Shown piece by piece: positions 24,579 through 34,064 of a DNA stretch of 64,000 bases (the stretch's first letter is position 1; every line of letters begins with the position of its first letter). The DNA comes from Verrucomicrobiota bacterium (GTDB lineage Bacteria > Verrucomicrobiota > Verrucomicrobiia > Limisphaerales > CAIMTB01): NCBI GenBank assembly GCA_963205105.1, contig CAUJJW010000322.1, forward strand, positions 1-64,000, given 5' to 3'. The notes under the pieces were generated by a model. It worked only from the letters and a program-made list of their open reading frames with translations, searched no databases and was not told where the DNA came from. The position numbers and the translations under genes were made by a program.

Positions 24579-26064
24579 GATCCTCCTCCAGCCCGCCACG
24601 CTCAGCCGAGACCGCCCAAAGCCCGAGAAACGTTAACGCCCCGTTCAGAATCAACAGCTCGTTGCCCATCCGGTAGCCTTCCCACCACACCGGCGCCCTG
24701 TTCTCGAAAACTGCGCACAGAATTGGTGCCAGGACTGCCACCACCGGGACCCACCGCCCCCGTACCGACCGGCGCGTGAGAATGCCAAACGCGAAAAGCC
24801 CCAGGAGCGGCCCATAGGTGTAGTTGGCGATCTTCAACACCAAGGCAATTACGGCACTGCTGGCACGGGCTTCGAAGACCAGAATGGCCGCGAGCAGTAA
24901 CAGGGCGAAGACCAGATGGAACACATGCCGCAGACGCGTCCGAACCGCGTCAGTCATCTCCGGACGCCGTTCCGTGCCCAAAATATCGATGCAGAAGGAC
25001 GTGGTCAGCGTCGTCAGCACCGAGTCCGCACTCGAGAACGTCGCAGCGGTGAGTCCCAAAAGAAACACCACAGCGGCAAAGCCGCCCAGGTGTTGCAACG
25101 CGAGGGTGGGAAACACGTAGTCCGTCCGTTCCGGCAGCTGAATGCCCCGCGCCGCCGCATACCGGTACAGCAAGGCACCCAGGGCGAGAAACAGCAGGTT
25201 CACCAGGATCACGATCACCGAAAACCAGTGAATATTGCGTTGTGCCTCGGCTAGGGAGCGGCAACTCAAGTTCTTCTGCATCATGTTCTGATCCAAACCC
25301 GTCATGCAGATCGCAATGAATGCGCCGCCTATGACCTCCTTCCACACGCTGTTCGCCGGCGCCCATTCCCAAACAAACACCCGGCTGTACTCGCTCGCGC
25401 GAACCGCCGTCACCCATTCCCACGGCCCCAGGCCCAGGGCCTTCACAATTCCCACCACCGACAGAACCAAACCCAACAGGAGGAACGTCGACTGAAACGT
25501 GTCCGTCCAAACCAGGGTCTTGATCCCGCCCCGATACGTGTAAACCAAAATCAACCCGATGATGACCGTCACACTCAGCCAGAATGGAATCCGCCACTCC
25601 CCCAACGCCACCCTGTCGAACACGAAGCGCTGGATGATGCCCGCCGCGAGGTACAGCCGAGCCGCCGCCCCCAGCAACCGCGAAACCAGGAAGAACACGG
25701 ACCCAGTCCTCTGCGCCGACAAACCCAGACGCCGCTCCAGGTAGGTGTAAATCGAGGTCAACCCAAGCCGGTAATACAGCGGCAGAAGCACATGAGCGAT
25801 CACGAGGTAGCCCAGCGCATAGCCAAACACCACCTGCAGATAGGAAAAATTTCCGGTCCGGACCACGCCCGGAACCGAGATGAAGGTGACCCCCGACAGG
25901 GAATCCCCGATCAAACCAAAGGCAACCACATACCAGGGAGACGATCGGTTCCCCAAAAAATACGCCGAGTTCCCAGCGTTGCGGCCGGTGAACCAGGCGA
26001 TTCCCAGGAGAAACACGAAGTACCCGCCAACACACGTCAGAATGACCGCAGGGGACATCGCCAT
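24556..26064 (-). CDS. Sodium:solute symporter (SSS family)
   Basis: 502 residues with more than a dozen transmembrane helices. Helix 1 is VILTCVGGYFVFLLGIAWF, the unwound-helix region GLIGDSLSGVTFISVPG follows, and a later segment is GLTAATFSSADSVLTTL, where conserved Ser residues form the Na2 site (SSADS). Such transporters use the sodium gradient to import sugars, amino acids or carboxylates. The gene lies 22 bases after a xylose-isomerase-like protein gene on the same strand, which points to a sugar or polyol substrate; this is inference. ATG at 26064 (MAMSP) was chosen over a TTG at 26085. Confidence 0.9.
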   Translation of the reverse strand: MAMSPAVILTCVGGYFVFLLGIAWFTGRNAGNSAYFLGNRSSPWYVVAFGLIGDSLSGVTFISVPGVVRTGNFSYLQVVFGYALGYLVIAHVLLPLYYRLGLTSIYTYLERRLGLSAQRTGSVFFLVSRLLGAAARLYLAAGIIQRFVFDRVALGEWRIPFWLSVTVIIGLILVYTYRGGIKTLVWTDTFQSTFLLLGLVLSVVGIVKALGLGPWEWVTAVRASEYSRVFVWEWAPANSVWKEVIGGAFIAICMTGLDQNMMQKNLSCRSLAEAQRNIHWFSVIVILVNLLFLALGALLYRYAAARGIQLPERTDYVFPTLALQHLGGFAAVVFLLGLTAATFSSADSVLTTLTTSFCIDILGTERRPEMTDAVRTRLRHVFHLVFALLLLAAILVFEARASSAVIALVLKIANYTYGPLLGLFAFGILTRRSVRGRWVPVVAVLAPILCAVFENRAPVWWEGYRMGNELLILNGALTFLGLWAVSAERGGLEEDPSRHARV

Positions 26065-26086
26065 ACCGGAGGAGAACCCGGACAAC

Positions 26087-27016
26087 CTAGGCCGGGGCGC
26101 GCATCAGCGATCCCAATGCACCCAGGTAACGAGGAACCGCCACGTGGGGATCCTCCGCGGCCTCATACTCCAAAGCCACCCAGCCCTGATATCCCGCGTC
26201 ATTCAGCATGCGGACCAGCAACCCCAGATCCGATGCCTCAGCCTTGGCGTTCTTGCGGCGGATCTCCACCTTGACCTGAACATTCACCGCGAACGGAACG
26301 CACTTCCGCAGGTCCGCATAGGGGTCGGAGGAATGGAAATTACCAGAGTCCAGATTGATCCCAACCCATGGCGAGCGCACGGACCGCACGATGTCCAGAA
26401 GCTCATCGGCCTCGGCCACAATGCCACCGTGATTCTCGATCCCCAAAAAAACCCCAGCCCGCCCGGCGGCATCCCCGCACTCTTCCAGCGCCTCAATGCA
26501 ATGACGTTTGGCATCGGCGGGCGATTGACCTTCCAGGTTGCCCGCAAAGACCCGGATGTGCGGCGCGCCCATGACCTGGGCAAACCGAATCCATTCTTTG
26601 ACCGATGCGATCTCACGGTCCCGTCGTTCACCCCTAGGAAGCGTGAACGTGTTGCCCACCGCGGTCCCGCTCACCTCAACGCCCCTGAGAAAAGCATGCC
26701 GTTTCAGGTTCAACAGATAGTCCTCCGTCACCGGCGTCGGGACGTAGTAGCTCGTGATCTCGGCACCTTCACATCCGTGGCTCGCACAGAAATCAAGGAA
26801 ACCAGGCATGTCCATCTCGCGCCCGACCGGAGGCTTGCCCTCTTTGCCTCCTGGTTGGGCTTTGAAGAATTCACGGAACGAATAAGCAGCCAGGCTCAGC
26901 TTCAGCCGCGGAGGCCCCACCCGACGAAGCTCGTCGATGGCGCGACACAGCGGCGCGGAAACTGCCAGCGCTGCGCAACCCAGAAAGGCACGTCGACCGA
27001 TGGATGGTTTATTCAT
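26087..27016 (-). CDS. Exported sugar phosphate isomerase/epimerase-like TIM barrel protein
   Basis: 309 residues. The N-terminus carries a twin-arginine-like signal (GRRAFLGCAALAVSAPLC). The body is an AP endonuclease 2/xylose-isomerase-like barrel with metal-ligand candidates in GIENHGG (Glu, His), INLDSGNF (Asp) and ALEYEAAED (Glu), and the early motif LAAYSFREFF. Family members isomerise or epimerise sugars and inositol derivatives with a divalent metal; the substrate is unknown. ATG at 27016 has GGAG five bases upstream. It is followed closely by a sodium symporter, so both probably serve uptake and processing of one carbohydrate. Confidence 0.88.
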   Translation of the reverse strand: MNKPSIGRRAFLGCAALAVSAPLCRAIDELRRVGPPRLKLSLAAYSFREFFKAQPGGKEGKPPVGREMDMPGFLDFCASHGCEGAEITSYYVPTPVTEDYLLNLKRHAFLRGVEVSGTAVGNTFTLPRGERRDREIASVKEWIRFAQVMGAPHIRVFAGNLEGQSPADAKRHCIEALEECGDAAGRAGVFLGIENHGGIVAEADELLDIVRSVRSPWVGINLDSGNFHSSDPYADLRKCVPFAVNVQVKVEIRRKNAKAEASDLGLLVRMLNDAGYQGWVALEYEAAEDPHVAVPRYLGALGSLMRAPA

Positions 27017-27369
27017 GGTGCTCCGAAATCATTGCCCCGACCGTCACGCCATGCCACGTGTAAAAACCCGCTTGACCGACTTTCAGCAAGGTCCTCCGAC
27101 CCGTTGCCAAGGAACCGAGAAGAGACATCCCGCGAACAACCCTTCCGAAAAGTCTCTTGCCAACGCGCTGGGAAGGTCGCTAATTGAAGTCGTTCCACGG
27201 ACACCTTTCGCGCAGGCAGCTTCATGCCGCCACGCTCAGGGGCCGATGTGTCACCGCGGTGGCCACGCCGGATGGCGAGGAACACGTCAGTTTCCTTCCT
27301 CGGGGAAGGAAGGCGGGCTTTGGGTTGAATTTGTTCCGTGTGTAGCCCAAGGCCCGCCTCTTTTCTTGA
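27017..27369. other. Intergenic region of 353 bases, no supported gene
   Basis: Short open frames here lack a ribosome-binding site and protein-like composition. The right part holds the hairpin described at 27312. The left part must contain the promoter of the TIM-barrel gene, for which no convincing -35/-10 pair was seen. Confidence 0.6.
27312..27358. terminator. Long-stem terminator after gnd
   Basis: GGCGGGCTTTGGGT (27312-27325) pairs with GCCCAAGGCCCGCC (27345-27358), a 14-bp stem with G-T pairs and a 19-base loop. On the + strand it is followed by TCTTTTCTT; on the minus strand by TTCCTTCC. It lies 11 bases past the gnd stop, so it probably ends the gnd transcript. Confidence 0.7.
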
Positions 27370-28833
27370 TTAGACGGTGTAGGTGGAACTGGAGACACGC
27401 CCACCCGTCCCCGTCCAGTTCGTGTGGAAGAATTCCCCACGCGGTTTGTCCAACCGCTCGTAGGTGTGGGCACCAAAATAGTCCCGCTGCGCTTGCAGGA
27501 GATTCGCCGGCAGGCGGGCGCTGCGGTATCCGTCAAAAAACGCCAGCGCTGTGCTGAACGCGGGCACTGGAATGCCTCGCTTCACTGCCTGACTCACCAC
27601 GTTGCGCCAACCCTTTTGACACCGTTTGATCTCCCCTCGGAAGTAGTCGTCCAGCAACACGTTGGTCAGTTTGGGGTTGGATTCGTAGGCATCCTTGATC
27701 TTCCCCAAAAACCTCGATCGGATGATGCATCCCCCGCGCCACATCAGCGCAATCCCACCGTAATTCAGATTCCAGCCGTATTCCTTGGCCGCCGAACGCA
27801 TCAGCATGTACCCCTGCGCATAGCTGACGATCTTCGAGGCGTACAAGGCATACCGGATATCCTCGACCATCGCGGCCTTGGTCTCAGGCTTTTTCCCCTG
27901 CGGCATCACCGGCCGAGGACCCTTGAGTTTGCGCGCCGCCTTAACCCGCTCGTCCTTCAAGGCGCTGACACATCGTGAATACACCGCCTCCGAAATCAAC
28001 GTGATCGGCACCCCCAGATCCGCCGAATTTTGCACCGTCCATTTCCCAGTCCCCTTCTGCCCCGCGGTATCGAGGATTTTCTCAACCAATGGAGTCCCGT
28101 CCTCGTCCAATTTCCCCAGAATATCCCGGGTGATCTCGATCAGGTAGCTCTCGAGATCGCCTTCATTCCATGACTTGAACACCTGATGCATCTCGTCGGC
28201 GGTCATGCCGAGACCTTCCTTCATCAGGTGGTAAGCCTCGCAAATCAACTGCATGTCCCCGTACTCGATGCCGTTGTGAACCATCTTCACATAGTGTCCA
28301 GCACCCGCCTCCCCTACCCAGTCGCAGCACGGAACCCCTCCGTCCACTTTCGCTGCGATGGCTTGAAATATCGGTTTCACATGTGGCCAGGCTGCCGAAC
28401 TGCCACCCGGCATGATGCTAGGCCCGTGGCGCGCCCCTTCCTCACCACCGGAAACCCCGGTCCCAACATAGAGCAACCCTTTGCTTTCCAACATTTTAAC
28501 ACGCCGATTCGTGTCCTCAAACAGAGAGTTTCCTCCATCAATGATGATGTCACCCGCTTCAAGAAGGGGAACCAGAAGCTCAATGAACTCATCCACCGGC
28601 TTCCCAGCCTTAACCATCAACATGACCCGCCGGGGCCGCTTGAGTTTACCCACCAACTCTTCCAGGGAATGAGCTCCCAGGATATTTGTCCCTTTGGCCT
28701 CGTTAGCCAAAAAATCGTCCACCTTGGAGGTGGTCCGATTGTACGCAACAACCGTAAAGCCACGGTCGTTCATGTTGAGGATAAGATTCTGGCCCATAAC
28801 GGCCAGACCAATGACTGCGATGTCGCCTTGCAT
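27370..28833 (-). CDS. gnd: 6-phosphogluconate dehydrogenase, decarboxylating
   Basis: 487 residues. The NADP-binding start is DIAVIGLAVMGQNLILNM, the substrate signature GGEEGARHGPSIMPGG (about 128-143), and KMVHNGIEYGDMQ holds the catalytic Lys. The C-terminal helical domain ends FHTNWTGTGG, as in long-chain (about 480-residue) enzymes. It oxidatively decarboxylates 6-phosphogluconate to ribulose 5-phosphate in the pentose phosphate pathway. ATG at 28833 was chosen because the family starts at M-x-x-x-IAVIG and GGGGAG lies 7 bases upstream; in-frame sequence before it is not homologous. The gene appears to be single, with a terminator behind it. Confidence 0.96.
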   Translation of the reverse strand: MQGDIAVIGLAVMGQNLILNMNDRGFTVVAYNRTTSKVDDFLANEAKGTNILGAHSLEELVGKLKRPRRVMLMVKAGKPVDEFIELLVPLLEAGDIIIDGGNSLFEDTNRRVKMLESKGLLYVGTGVSGGEEGARHGPSIMPGGSSAAWPHVKPIFQAIAAKVDGGVPCCDWVGEAGAGHYVKMVHNGIEYGDMQLICEAYHLMKEGLGMTADEMHQVFKSWNEGDLESYLIEITRDILGKLDEDGTPLVEKILDTAGQKGTGKWTVQNSADLGVPITLISEAVYSRCVSALKDERVKAARKLKGPRPVMPQGKKPETKAAMVEDIRYALYASKIVSYAQGYMLMRSAAKEYGWNLNYGGIALMWRGGCIIRSRFLGKIKDAYESNPKLTNVLLDDYFRGEIKRCQKGWRNVVSQAVKRGIPVPAFSTALAFFDGYRSARLPANLLQAQRDYFGAHTYERLDKPRGEFFHTNWTGTGGRVSSSTYTV

Positions 28834-28968
28834 GTCGAAACTCCCCATCGGGGAACCTGATATTACCGCAGTTCTCGGGCTATCTCCGAGACTTTTCTCC
28901 TCGCAACCCAGTTGCCCAAAACCTCCCAAGCGCACACCGCCGAATCGGATCAACTCAGCACAAAACGC

Positions 28969-29433
28969 TTATGGCGCGTTGGTTACAGAAGCTCTCTGCA
29001 GCTCAATTCGCCCGTGGTTCGACCCCACCCAGAAGCCAGCGTCCATGCGCGCTGTGTCCACACGGCCGGTGACTGTGTACCCACCAAAACCCCACAGCTG
29101 TTTCTCCCCCAAAATCATGAACTCCCCGGCGCGTACCGGTGTGACCACCAAAGGCGTGTCATAGGAGGAACGAAAGAGCCCCCACCAATGACTTCGTGTC
29201 GAGGCGCGATACAAGGTGTCTCCGGTCTTGGTCAGCACCATCTCCATCTTTCCACCATGAGAAGGCTTCTGACTGCTGTACCATCGCCCCACCCACAGTC
29301 CCTCGATACTCCCAGCCACAGGATGCGCTTGGGCCGCTGACTTCTTATCCCGCCGAAAACTGGAACAACCAGTCCCCAGAGGCAACAAAGCGATCAAGAC
29401 CAAGGCCAAGAGTATCACGCGCGCAGACTTCAC
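28969..29433 (-). CDS. Small hypothetical lipoprotein
   Basis: 154 residues starting with GTG at 29433. The signal peptide has a hydrophobic core (VILLALVLIALLPLG) and a lipobox LGTGC (Cys23). The mature part is beta-rich with many aromatics (LWVGRWYSSQKPSHGGKMEM, WWGLFRSSYDT, FWVGSNHGRIELQR), suggestive of a lipocalin- or heme-like small beta-barrel, but I recognise no family. It would be anchored to the inner or outer membrane. Alternative ATG starts would remove the signal. Confidence 0.65.
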   Translation of the reverse strand: MKSARVILLALVLIALLPLGTGCSSFRRDKKSAAQAHPVAGSIEGLWVGRWYSSQKPSHGGKMEMVLTKTGDTLYRASTRSHWWGLFRSSYDTPLVVTPVRAGEFMILGEKQLWGFGGYTVTGRVDTARMDAGFWVGSNHGRIELQRASVTNAP

Positions 29434-29485
29434 CCCCGCACTCTAGCCTCGTGAAGCCAAGCCTCAAGCAAGGAGAACGCCTCTT

Positions 29486-30004
29486 CTAGCCCAACGAAGA
29501 ACTTGATTCGATCCCGGTGTCAAATTGGGGAACCCACTCCTTGGAAATCGCCGTCAAAACTTCCTCAACACCGAACTCCCGCAACACGTCCGACAGCATC
29601 TCAGCCTTGGCCCCGGTGGTGAAGCCTGGCGGTCCTCCGAGAACCAATTCCAATCGCCGACGAAGAGTCGCCATGTCGCCACCGATCGGAAGCCGGTCCA
29701 CACCCTTGGCGTCCTGCCCTGCGGACGAACCAGCGTCAGAGCGCTCCTTCGCTGACACGCTTGGGGGAGCTCTCATCTCCAGCTCCAACGTGACCCAGGA
29801 CCGAACAGAACCTGCGGCCAGCGGTTCCGTACACGCCTCAGGAACTACCCGCACAACTTCCATCTCACCCCCTTGACCCACGACACAATCCAACCCCAGT
29901 CGAACGGTGACCCGCCGCAGCGCGACACCAGACACTGCGGCCAAACCTTCAGCCACCTCCTTCTGGATCAAACGGAAATAATCTCGGACGCGCGTGCCAT
30001 GCAT
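29486..30004 (-). CDS. Hypothetical protein, no recognised family
   Basis: 172 residues, soluble. The start at 30004 is well supported by AAGGAG seven bases upstream; longer in-frame readings have no such site and antisense-like composition. The sequence has an N-terminal alpha/beta part (DYFRLIQKEVAEGLAAVSG, RRVTVRLGLD), a Ser/Ala-rich linker, and a C-terminal helix pair (LRRRLELVLGG, LSDVLREFGVEEVLTAISKE). No signal or membrane segment. The middle may bind another protein, but nothing in the sequence tells its job. It lies between a lipoprotein gene and a PIG-L deacetylase gene on the same strand, with gaps of 52 and 88 bases. Confidence 0.6.
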   Translation of the reverse strand: MHGTRVRDYFRLIQKEVAEGLAAVSGVALRRVTVRLGLDCVVGQGGEMEVVRVVPEACTEPLAAGSVRSWVTLELEMRAPPSVSAKERSDAGSSAGQDAKGVDRLPIGGDMATLRRRLELVLGGPPGFTTGAKAEMLSDVLREFGVEEVLTAISKEWVPQFDTGIESSSSLG

Positions 30005-30092
30005 TTGCTGACTCCTTTCCTCCCCGATACAACCTGTGATCCACCCACACCAACCAACCAACCTCCTGCTCACCGATTCCACCCATGATATG

Positions 30093-30983
30093 TCATTCGC
30101 CGCTTGCAGCGCGCCATTCATCCAAACGTGACGCCAAACAATCGAGGTGCGATGCGTCCGCACAAACAGCAGGGAAATCACGCAGCAGTTGATCCATGCT
30201 CGGCACCACGCCCCAAGCGGTGACAGAGAACACTTCAAACAATCCATCGACGCGAATCCCCAGAGCCCCTTTTCGCCGAACCATAATTTCTCGGAACTGT
30301 GACCGCCAAGCAAGCGGGTCGGCAGGCACTGTCAGATTGTGCCGATCCACCCAAGGAAGCCATTCCTGAAGCTGGGAGGCATGGCACCACGCCAAGTCAG
30401 CAGCAAGATCCGCCGATTCTGATATATCCACTGCAATATCATGACCATGCTTTCCACCCATGTAGCCATCATAGGTGTTGAGAATCACCGGCGTGCGAAC
30501 CGGCTTGGCCTCCAAATCTCCCTCCGGGTATTCAGGAGTGAAAGCATGCGGAACATTGATCATATAGGCCACCGCTCGAACGGCTTGAGCCACATCAAGG
30601 TGATCAACATGCACGCCAACAAGATTGTTCCCGGGAATTGGAGGACAAAAGAGGTAATCAGGCTCGAATTCCCGGATCTCCCGCCAAAGGGCGGGAAGAA
30701 AATCCGCCGACACTCCCAGCCGTGCCTCGCGAAAAGGTCTTCCCAGAGAATCTTGCAGCAGTGCGAATTCAAAACCACCCAGCCGAGCCGCTGCCGCCTG
30801 CTCAACAAGCCGCCTCTGCGCCGTTTCTTCCCGAGTGAGCCGATGGTGCCCCGCGCCACCGTCGGTGCAGACAATCACACGACGGTGGATATCCTTCATC
30901 GCCCGGCGACGCCACAATTCAAATGTACCCGCTGCGGTGAACTCATAATCATCGAAATGGGCATGAACAAATAGAAGCTTCAT
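30093..30983 (-). CDS. PIG-L/LmbE family N-acetylglucosaminyl deacetylase-like protein
   Basis: 296 residues. The zinc site is HAHFDDYEF at the N-terminus (family AHPDDE, here with Phe for Pro) together with HVDHLD (about 142-147). Members remove N-acetyl groups from GlcNAc-containing lipids or small thiols (MshB, BshB) with Zn2+. The region between (TDGGAGHHRLTREETAQRR, then GFEFALLQDSLGRPF) fits the fold. The substrate is unknown; the chain is longer than BshB-type enzymes. ATG at 30983 was chosen to start the beta strand KLLFVHAHF. A terminator of the next gene lies directly upstream, so it likely has its own promoter. Confidence 0.88.
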   Translation of the reverse strand: MKLLFVHAHFDDYEFTAAGTFELWRRRAMKDIHRRVIVCTDGGAGHHRLTREETAQRRLVEQAAAARLGGFEFALLQDSLGRPFREARLGVSADFLPALWREIREFEPDYLFCPPIPGNNLVGVHVDHLDVAQAVRAVAYMINVPHAFTPEYPEGDLEAKPVRTPVILNTYDGYMGGKHGHDIAVDISESADLAADLAWCHASQLQEWLPWVDRHNLTVPADPLAWRSQFREIMVRRKGALGIRVDGLFEVFSVTAWGVVPSMDQLLRDFPAVCADASHLDCLASRLDEWRAASGE

Positions 30984-30999
30984 GTCGCGGTGCCTTGAG

Positions 31000-31031
31000 A
31001 AAAAACCCCGATGGCGCTGTGGCCATCGGGG
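31000..31031 (-). terminator. Intrinsic terminator at the end of the secreted-protein cluster
   Basis: CCCCGATGGC (31006-31015) and GCCATCGGGG (31022-31031) make a perfect 10-bp stem with a 6-base loop. On the minus strand the stem is followed by a run of five to six T. It lies 34 bases past the stop of the 988-residue secreted protein gene and would end the transcript of the pilus-like and secreted-protein genes. Confidence 0.88.
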
Positions 31032-31064
31032 CAACGAAAACCATGCTGGAATTACTTCAACGTC

Positions 31065-34031
31065 TTACCGGAGCTCAACGACCCGATAAAACCGCTGTTC
31101 ACCGGAAGCATTCAGCCGATCACAAGCCTTAACCAAGCCGGGTGTGCCGGCATTGCTCTCACAAGTTGTCAAAAGGTTCCACTCCCCACCTTGCAATCGA
31201 TTGGAGTACTCCACCCGATACCGAGCACCCGGCGCACCACCCCAGGAAAGCTCCACCTGATCAGGGGACTCAGCCAGAAACGCCACTCTGACGCGCAACG
31301 CCAAGGCCTCGAAAGGATTCGAATCTTCCGCGTTGGGAACCCCGTCCAAATCAGAATCAATCGTGGACGAGTTCAGCAAGTGTCGATTCACCCGAATCAT
31401 CCTTCCATTCGCAAGAGCGACGGAAGTGCCGCTTAGTGCCCCCGCCGCATCCTGAACCCAACGTACACGCCCGTCGAACAAGCCGTCCAAAAGGGTCGGA
31501 TCCACATTCGAAGTCCCGAAGTACAATGTGAAATTGGGATCAATGCTGAGGGAACCAACAACATCGTCGACACTAGAATCCGCGAATTCCAACGAATCCA
31601 CATACAAGGCAGCCGGATTGGTGCTCGCAGAACGAAACGAATACAGACTGAACAACCGACCGGCGAGAACGAGACGTCCCAAGGCTGCGTTATTCACGAA
31701 TCCCTCGGCGGTCGCGCCGCGGTCCTCACCAGCCCAAACGTGATTCACATCTGCAAAACGAGCCCCTTTCGAAATAATGGTTGTGCCGAGCAAATCCCCC
31801 TCGGAAGGCTTTCGAACCAATTGCACACCATCGTAGACCGTCCACACGTTGGAGGAACTGGTGCCTCCATCAGTAAGGCGTGTCGACACATCCAAGATCA
31901 GGGAGCCCAGAAAGTAGTTCGTATTGCCGGAGTTTCGGTTCAGGGATTCATACCCGGCACTCAACGTGGAGGACGTGGCCTTGAAATCGTCGACGACGAA
32001 GGAAAGATTCGCCGCTGCAGCGAAAGTGCCCAACTCAACCTTCAAATGATTCGCCTGTACCACCAAGTCACCCACGAAACTTGAGACAGACCCAGAATTG
32101 GAGAAATCAGACGCATCAATCTGGAGCGTGGAGGCAGAAACAAAACCTTGGTTGACAAAGTTGCTGATAGGTCGCGCGTCCGAACCGAAGGTCCCTCCAG
32201 CAGCCGTGAAAATCCCACCAGCGTTGGTCAGATTATTCACCCTAGGGAAAGTGTCCTGCGAAATTGGATTCGCTTGAAGGTTGATGGTGGATTGAATGGA
32301 AACATCAGGAGCATCCGCCACAAACGACTCTTCCAGGGTCAGATCATCTCCAAGCACCAAATGATCGGCCCTCGCTGCGAATCGATACGTCTGCACGGTC
32401 TGCCGCGTGATAAACTGATGATCGACGATCAAAGCGTGAAACCGAACATCAACGGTATTGGTGACTTGCAGAGTCGGATCCGCAGGATCAGGTCCAACCG
32501 AAGTCGTTTGGTTCGTCCATGCAGCACTCCAGATGGAAACGATCCCATTAAATCGACGGACCGTCGGCTGAATGAGGTTCGACACGGTCAACGAACCAGA
32601 GGACAGCCCGACGTCAGCGTTCACAACCGCAGCGTCCAGTTTGTAAGGCGCCTGCCCGACAAGTTCTTTTGCGGAAATACTAAGCAATCCGTCTGTGCGA
32701 AAACGACTCAGCCCGAGGTCCAATCGATCCGCTTTAATCTCCACGCGGCCGGGCAGGTTTGTCGGATGAGTCAACTCAGGGATTGACCCAAAGAAACCAC
32801 CACCTCCTCCACCACCAAAACTGGAAGTCACATCACCGACCATGCACTGATAAGCGGCGTACACGTTGGTAACGACATCGGAGAGGTAGCCGGGATTGTA
32901 CAATAGCTCAGGAGTAAACGGGAGACTGTTGGTGGATGCCCTGGCCCATTCTGGAGGCGTGACCCGTGTGACAACCAAACTGGTCGGTCTCTGATCGGCA
33001 CGCGTTGCTATGTTGGTCGCCAGGACTGCGTTGGTCATCGCGCCCAAACTATCCAAAACGTAAACGTAGTTGGTGTAAGGCTCCGTGGTAATGGTATCGA
33101 TGTCTTCGAAAGTAAACTGGATGATAGGCATCCTCGCACCATCCACATTATTGATTCGCGGCGCAGTGCTCCATCGCACAGCCACTTTGAATTCAGGGTC
33201 CGCTGAATTGGTGTTCACGAATACAGCCTGCACCACCCAGTTGGTCGGGCTTACCGCGTTCGTGACCGCATAGGCATTGGTAGCACTCAGAGAAACCAAG
33301 TTTGTGAAAGTGGTGCTGTCGAGAACCTCATGAAACCCCGATTCAGGTTCTGCACCCGTCAACACCGCGAGGTCAAAGGGCCCGGGGGCAGCAGGATCCA
33401 GCAGGTTGTTCATCCCTGCGCCCCAATAGAGATCTGTGATTCCCGCATCGTTGCGGAACGTCAATCCCCGAACAAATCCCTGTCGGACAGGCTCGAATGG
33501 GTCCTCACCGGCGCGAATCCCCCCACGCGAGAGGTTCACATTGTTGCCCTCCAGACGAATCAGACCGTCGGAGCCCACGGTAAGACCGCCTCGGTTGACC
33601 ACATTCGAGGCGTTTACCAAAATCCATGAACTGTTGTAAGAGATTGGGAAGAATCCGAAACCTCCCCCAACGTCCCCATCAGGAAGGAAGAAATCAGAGA
33701 ACAGGTCCCCCCCAAAATTCACAATACCTTGATTCAGGAAGCTTGTTGCGCGGCCCCTTGCTCCGCTCTCTGCGACATAATCAAACTGAAATCCGCCACT
33801 TCCTCCGATGGTTGCTCCAGGGAAATTGGTATAGAATCTAGTGTTTTGAGTGTCATAGGGTTGCAGGCCCGAGGCCACATTGAAGGTGCCTCGATTCAGG
33901 AGCACTTCGGCATCAATGACCGGCATGGTCACCTCGGCTCGATTCTCGTAAACGGGTGCTGAAGCGGCAAACCCTGCCAACCCGCCCACGATAAGCGCGG
34001 CCAACACGGCCCATCGATCACTCAATTTCAT
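31065..34031 (-). CDS. Large exported repeat-like beta protein, unknown function
   Basis: 988 residues with a signal peptide (AVLAALIVGGLAGFAASA). The body is rich in Asn, Thr, Gly and Ser with strand-turn patterns (LNRGTFNVASGL, LNQGIVNFGG, LVNASNVVNRGGLTVGSDGLI, SNFVNQGFVSASTLQIDASD) that look like right-handed beta-helix or adhesin-type coils, and a Gly-rich turn near residue 420. The last 80 residues (LSWGGAPGARYRVEYS, then RFYRVVELR) form a beta-domain also seen at the end of the 496-residue protein at 35483. ATG at 34031 was chosen for its signal peptide; another in-frame ATG lies at 34052. GC content is lower than in the flanks. It is last in the transcript and probably works with the secretin-type machine upstream; this is inference. 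Confidence 0.75.
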   Translation of the reverse strand: MKLSDRWAVLAALIVGGLAGFAASAPVYENRAEVTMPVIDAEVLLNRGTFNVASGLQPYDTQNTRFYTNFPGATIGGSGGFQFDYVAESGARGRATSFLNQGIVNFGGDLFSDFFLPDGDVGGGFGFFPISYNSSWILVNASNVVNRGGLTVGSDGLIRLEGNNVNLSRGGIRAGEDPFEPVRQGFVRGLTFRNDAGITDLYWGAGMNNLLDPAAPGPFDLAVLTGAEPESGFHEVLDSTTFTNLVSLSATNAYAVTNAVSPTNWVVQAVFVNTNSADPEFKVAVRWSTAPRINNVDGARMPIIQFTFEDIDTITTEPYTNYVYVLDSLGAMTNAVLATNIATRADQRPTSLVVTRVTPPEWARASTNSLPFTPELLYNPGYLSDVVTNVYAAYQCMVGDVTSSFGGGGGGGFFGSIPELTHPTNLPGRVEIKADRLDLGLSRFRTDGLLSISAKELVGQAPYKLDAAVVNADVGLSSGSLTVSNLIQPTVRRFNGIVSIWSAAWTNQTTSVGPDPADPTLQVTNTVDVRFHALIVDHQFITRQTVQTYRFAARADHLVLGDDLTLEESFVADAPDVSIQSTINLQANPISQDTFPRVNNLTNAGGIFTAAGGTFGSDARPISNFVNQGFVSASTLQIDASDFSNSGSVSSFVGDLVVQANHLKVELGTFAAAANLSFVVDDFKATSSTLSAGYESLNRNSGNTNYFLGSLILDVSTRLTDGGTSSSNVWTVYDGVQLVRKPSEGDLLGTTIISKGARFADVNHVWAGEDRGATAEGFVNNAALGRLVLAGRLFSLYSFRSASTNPAALYVDSLEFADSSVDDVVGSLSIDPNFTLYFGTSNVDPTLLDGLFDGRVRWVQDAAGALSGTSVALANGRMIRVNRHLLNSSTIDSDLDGVPNAEDSNPFEALALRVRVAFLAESPDQVELSWGGAPGARYRVEYSNRLQGGEWNLLTTCESNAGTPGLVKACDRLNASGEQRFYRVVELR

Positions 34032-34064
34032 GCCACGTACAATGGTAAGCATTTTGATTTTCGA

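Noticed and set aside
27013-27557. Short open frames between the TIM-barrel gene and gnd on both strands
   Set aside because: They overlap the terminator hairpin or the end of gnd and lack start signals and protein-like composition.
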